Below, piece after piece: positions 6,131 through 7,528 of a stretch of DNA of 7,528 nucleotides (positions are counted from its first letter, which is position 1; each line of letters begins with the position of its first letter). Below the pieces are notes generated by a model. It was given only the letters and a program-made list of their open reading frames with translations. It had not been told where the DNA came from and did not search any database. Position numbers and translations under genes: made by a program. The stretch is from an uncultured Desulfovibrionaceae bacterium. GTDB lineage: Bacteria > Desulfobacterota > Desulfovibrionia > Desulfovibrionales > Desulfovibrionaceae. The DNA is taken from contig CAMWXW010000026.1 in the NCBI GenBank assembly GCA_947178315.1, forward strand, positions 1 to 7,528, read 5' to 3'.

Positions 6131-7369
6131 TCACCATGTAAAGAGAGGGAACGTTCTTGCAAATTCTTGTACCTCTGCTCGTACTGTTGCAAGTACGCTA
6201 TCATTTGTACGATTATTGATTACCCGTATTATCCACTCAGCTATGTACTCCATATCCTTTTTCTTCATACCTCGTGTTGTGATTGCTGGAGTTCCTACAC
6301 GTATTCCTGAGGTAATAGACGGAGGTTTAGTATCAAACGGAATAGAGTTTTTATTGACAGTAATACCTGCTTTATCAAGCGCATTTGCTACATCTATACC
6401 TGTTGCATTCTTTGAGGTGAGATCGATAAGAATAAGATGATTATCAGTACCTCCTGTTACAATATTCAATCCCTCTCTCTGTAAAAGTTCTGCTAGATAT
6501 CGAGCATTATCTACTACATTTCTCTGATATACCCTAAATAGCTCTTTTTGAGCCTCAAGAAGACATATAGCTTTTCCAGCTATCACATGTAATAAAGGTC
6601 CTCCTTGTAACATAGGGAAAACAGCACTATTGATAGCTTTTGCATATTCTTTTTTCGCTAAGATCATACCACCTCTTGCGCCTCGCAAGGTTTTATGCGT
6701 CGTAGTAGTAACAATATCTGCGTGGGGAATAGGAGAAGGGTGCATACCTGCTGCAACAAGTCCAGCAATATGTGCCATATCAACTATCAATACAGCTCCT
6801 ACAGCATCTGCGACCTTTCTAAAGCGTTCAAAGTCAATCACACGAGGATATGCACTTGCACCTGCAAGAATAATCCTTGGCTTATGCTTATGTGCTAACT
6901 CTTCCATTGCAGTATAATCTATCTCTCCCGTTTCAGGATGAAGCCCATATGAGACTATCGTGAACCACTTTCCAGAAAAGCTTACAGGACTACCATGTGT
7001 GAGATGTCCTCCATGAGCTAAATCCATACCTAAAATAGTATCACCATGCTGAGCAACAGCAAAGTATGCTGCCATGTTTGCCTGACTACCAGAATGAGGT
7101 TGTACATTAGCATATTCTGCATCAAAGAGTGTACACGCTCTCTCTATAGCGACTTGTTCAACAATATCAACAATCTCACAGCCGTTATAATATCGAGCTT
7201 GAGGATATCCTTCTGCATACTTATGCATCAAGATAGAAGCCTGTACTTCTCTTACAGCGGGTGAGACAAAGTTTTCAGAAGCTATCATCTCTAATCCTGT
7301 AATTTGTCGCTCAAGCTCAGATATCAAGGCATTCCCTAGAATTGGATCTGAAGAAAGAACTGCTTCCAT
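6131..7369 (-). CDS. glyA: Serine hydroxymethyltransferase (GlyA)
   Basis: This PLP enzyme interconverts serine plus tetrahydrofolate with glycine plus 5,10-methylene-tetrahydrofolate, the main source of one-carbon units for thymidylate, purine and methionine synthesis in the cytoplasm. The 412-residue product has the usual bacterial length. Diagnostic segments are [10 protein letters not shown] (30-39), [16 protein letters not shown] (50-65), HSGSQAN (92-98), VDMAHIAG (196-203, with the PLP-pairing aspartate D197), [14 protein letters not shown] (221-234, PLP lysine K226) and [13 protein letters not shown] (355-367, substrate-binding arginine R357). The start at 7369 is preceded by a strong AGGAGG. 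It leads a tight operon with the dCMP deaminase and RibD. All catalytic residues I can check are present and nothing looks truncated. Confidence 0.97.
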   Translation of the reverse strand: MEAVLSSDPILGNALISELERQITGLEMIASENFVSPAVREVQASILMHKYAEGYPQARYYNGCEIVDIVEQVAIERACTLFDAEYANVQPHSGSQANMAAYFAVAQHGDTILGMDLAHGGHLTHGSPVSFSGKWFTIVSYGLHPETGEIDYTAMEELAHKHKPRIILAGASAYPRVIDFERFRKVADAVGAVLIVDMAHIAGLVAAGMHPSPIPHADIVTTTTHKTLRGARGGMILAKKEYAKAINSAVFPMLQGGPLLHVIAGKAICLLEAQKELFRVYQRNVVDNARYLAELLQREGLNIVTGGTDNHLILIDLTSKNATGIDVANALDKAGITVNKNSIPFDTKPPSITSGIRVGTPAITTRGMKKKDMEYIAEWIIRVINNRTNDSVLATVRAEVQEFARTFPLFTW

Positions 7370-7377
7370 AGTATCAA

Positions 7378-7383
7378 CCTCCT
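7378..7383 (-). promoter_or_regulatory. Strong ribosome binding site of glyA
   Basis: AGGAGG on the minus strand is a full match to the anti-Shine-Dalgarno sequence, 8 bases before the glyA ATG. It is the best site in the window and contrasts with the weak or absent sites of the two downstream genes. The remaining bases to the window end (7384-7528) are AT-rich and hold no gene, convincing promoter or known riboswitch that I can see. Confidence 0.8.
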
Positions 7384-7528
7384 ATACACATCTTATGTTG
7401 AACCTATCTTCAGTTCATGATAAACATGCTATGTTATCTAGTAATATATGTACACTACTCTACAAACTATTACAACAGAATAGGAAAAATATTTCTCTTC
7501 TACATTTGATATCTGGAGAATATAGAGA

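Noticed and set aside
6630..6917. 95-codon frame antisense to glyA
   Set aside because: It lies opposite the conserved PLP-binding part of glyA and reflects that gene's codon pattern. No independent start signal is visible.
7370..7528. Possible glycine, folate or other riboswitch upstream of glyA
   Set aside because: Only short weak pairings (for example TGAAC with GTTCA) are visible, with no conserved aptamer core that I can recognise.

Overview
The window is AT-rich bacterial chromosome carrying seven well-supported housekeeping genes and one probable very small gene. There is no mobile element, CRISPR array, rRNA or tRNA that I can see. The gene set, the low GC and the order glyA – dCMP deaminase – ribD resemble what I recall of Desulfovibrionaceae (Desulfobacterota). 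Among these, the host-restricted, low-GC Lawsonia lineage would fit the base composition. This assignment is inference from gene order and composition, not from a database match.

Layout. On the + strand, positions 37-924 encode a GalU-type UTP–glucose-1-phosphate uridylyltransferase. It converges on a two-gene minus-strand unit: an HIT-family hydrolase (1929-1513) followed by an IHF-alpha/HU-family DNA-binding protein (1491-1180). The convergent spacer (925-1179) holds three inverted repeats; the one nearest the IHF gene is a plausible terminator. A gap of about 315 bases upstream of the HIT gene (1930-2244) is a divergent control region. At its far end, on the + strand, is a 26-codon gene with a strong ribosome binding site (2245-2325) that encodes a hydrophobic or lipoprotein-like peptide. 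It converges on a minus-strand Kef/CPA2-type cation:proton antiporter with a C-terminal RCK module (4323-2350).

After a 214-base spacer comes a compact minus-strand operon, read right to left: glyA (7369-6131), dCMP deaminase (6124-5657) and ribD (5653-4538). The genes are separated by 6 and 3 bases. GlyA makes 5,10-methylene-tetrahydrofolate and the deaminase makes dUMP, the two substrates of thymidylate synthesis. RibD carries out the deaminase and reductase steps of riboflavin synthesis. The other riboflavin genes, which I recall following ribD in Desulfovibrio, are not here.

This is largely an ordinary core-genome region, and I found no convincing undescribed system. The items most worth a second look are the 26-residue membrane or lipoprotein-like ORF, a 45-codon hydrophobic ORF in the ribD–antiporter spacer, the shortened riboflavin operon, and the inverted repeats in the spacers.
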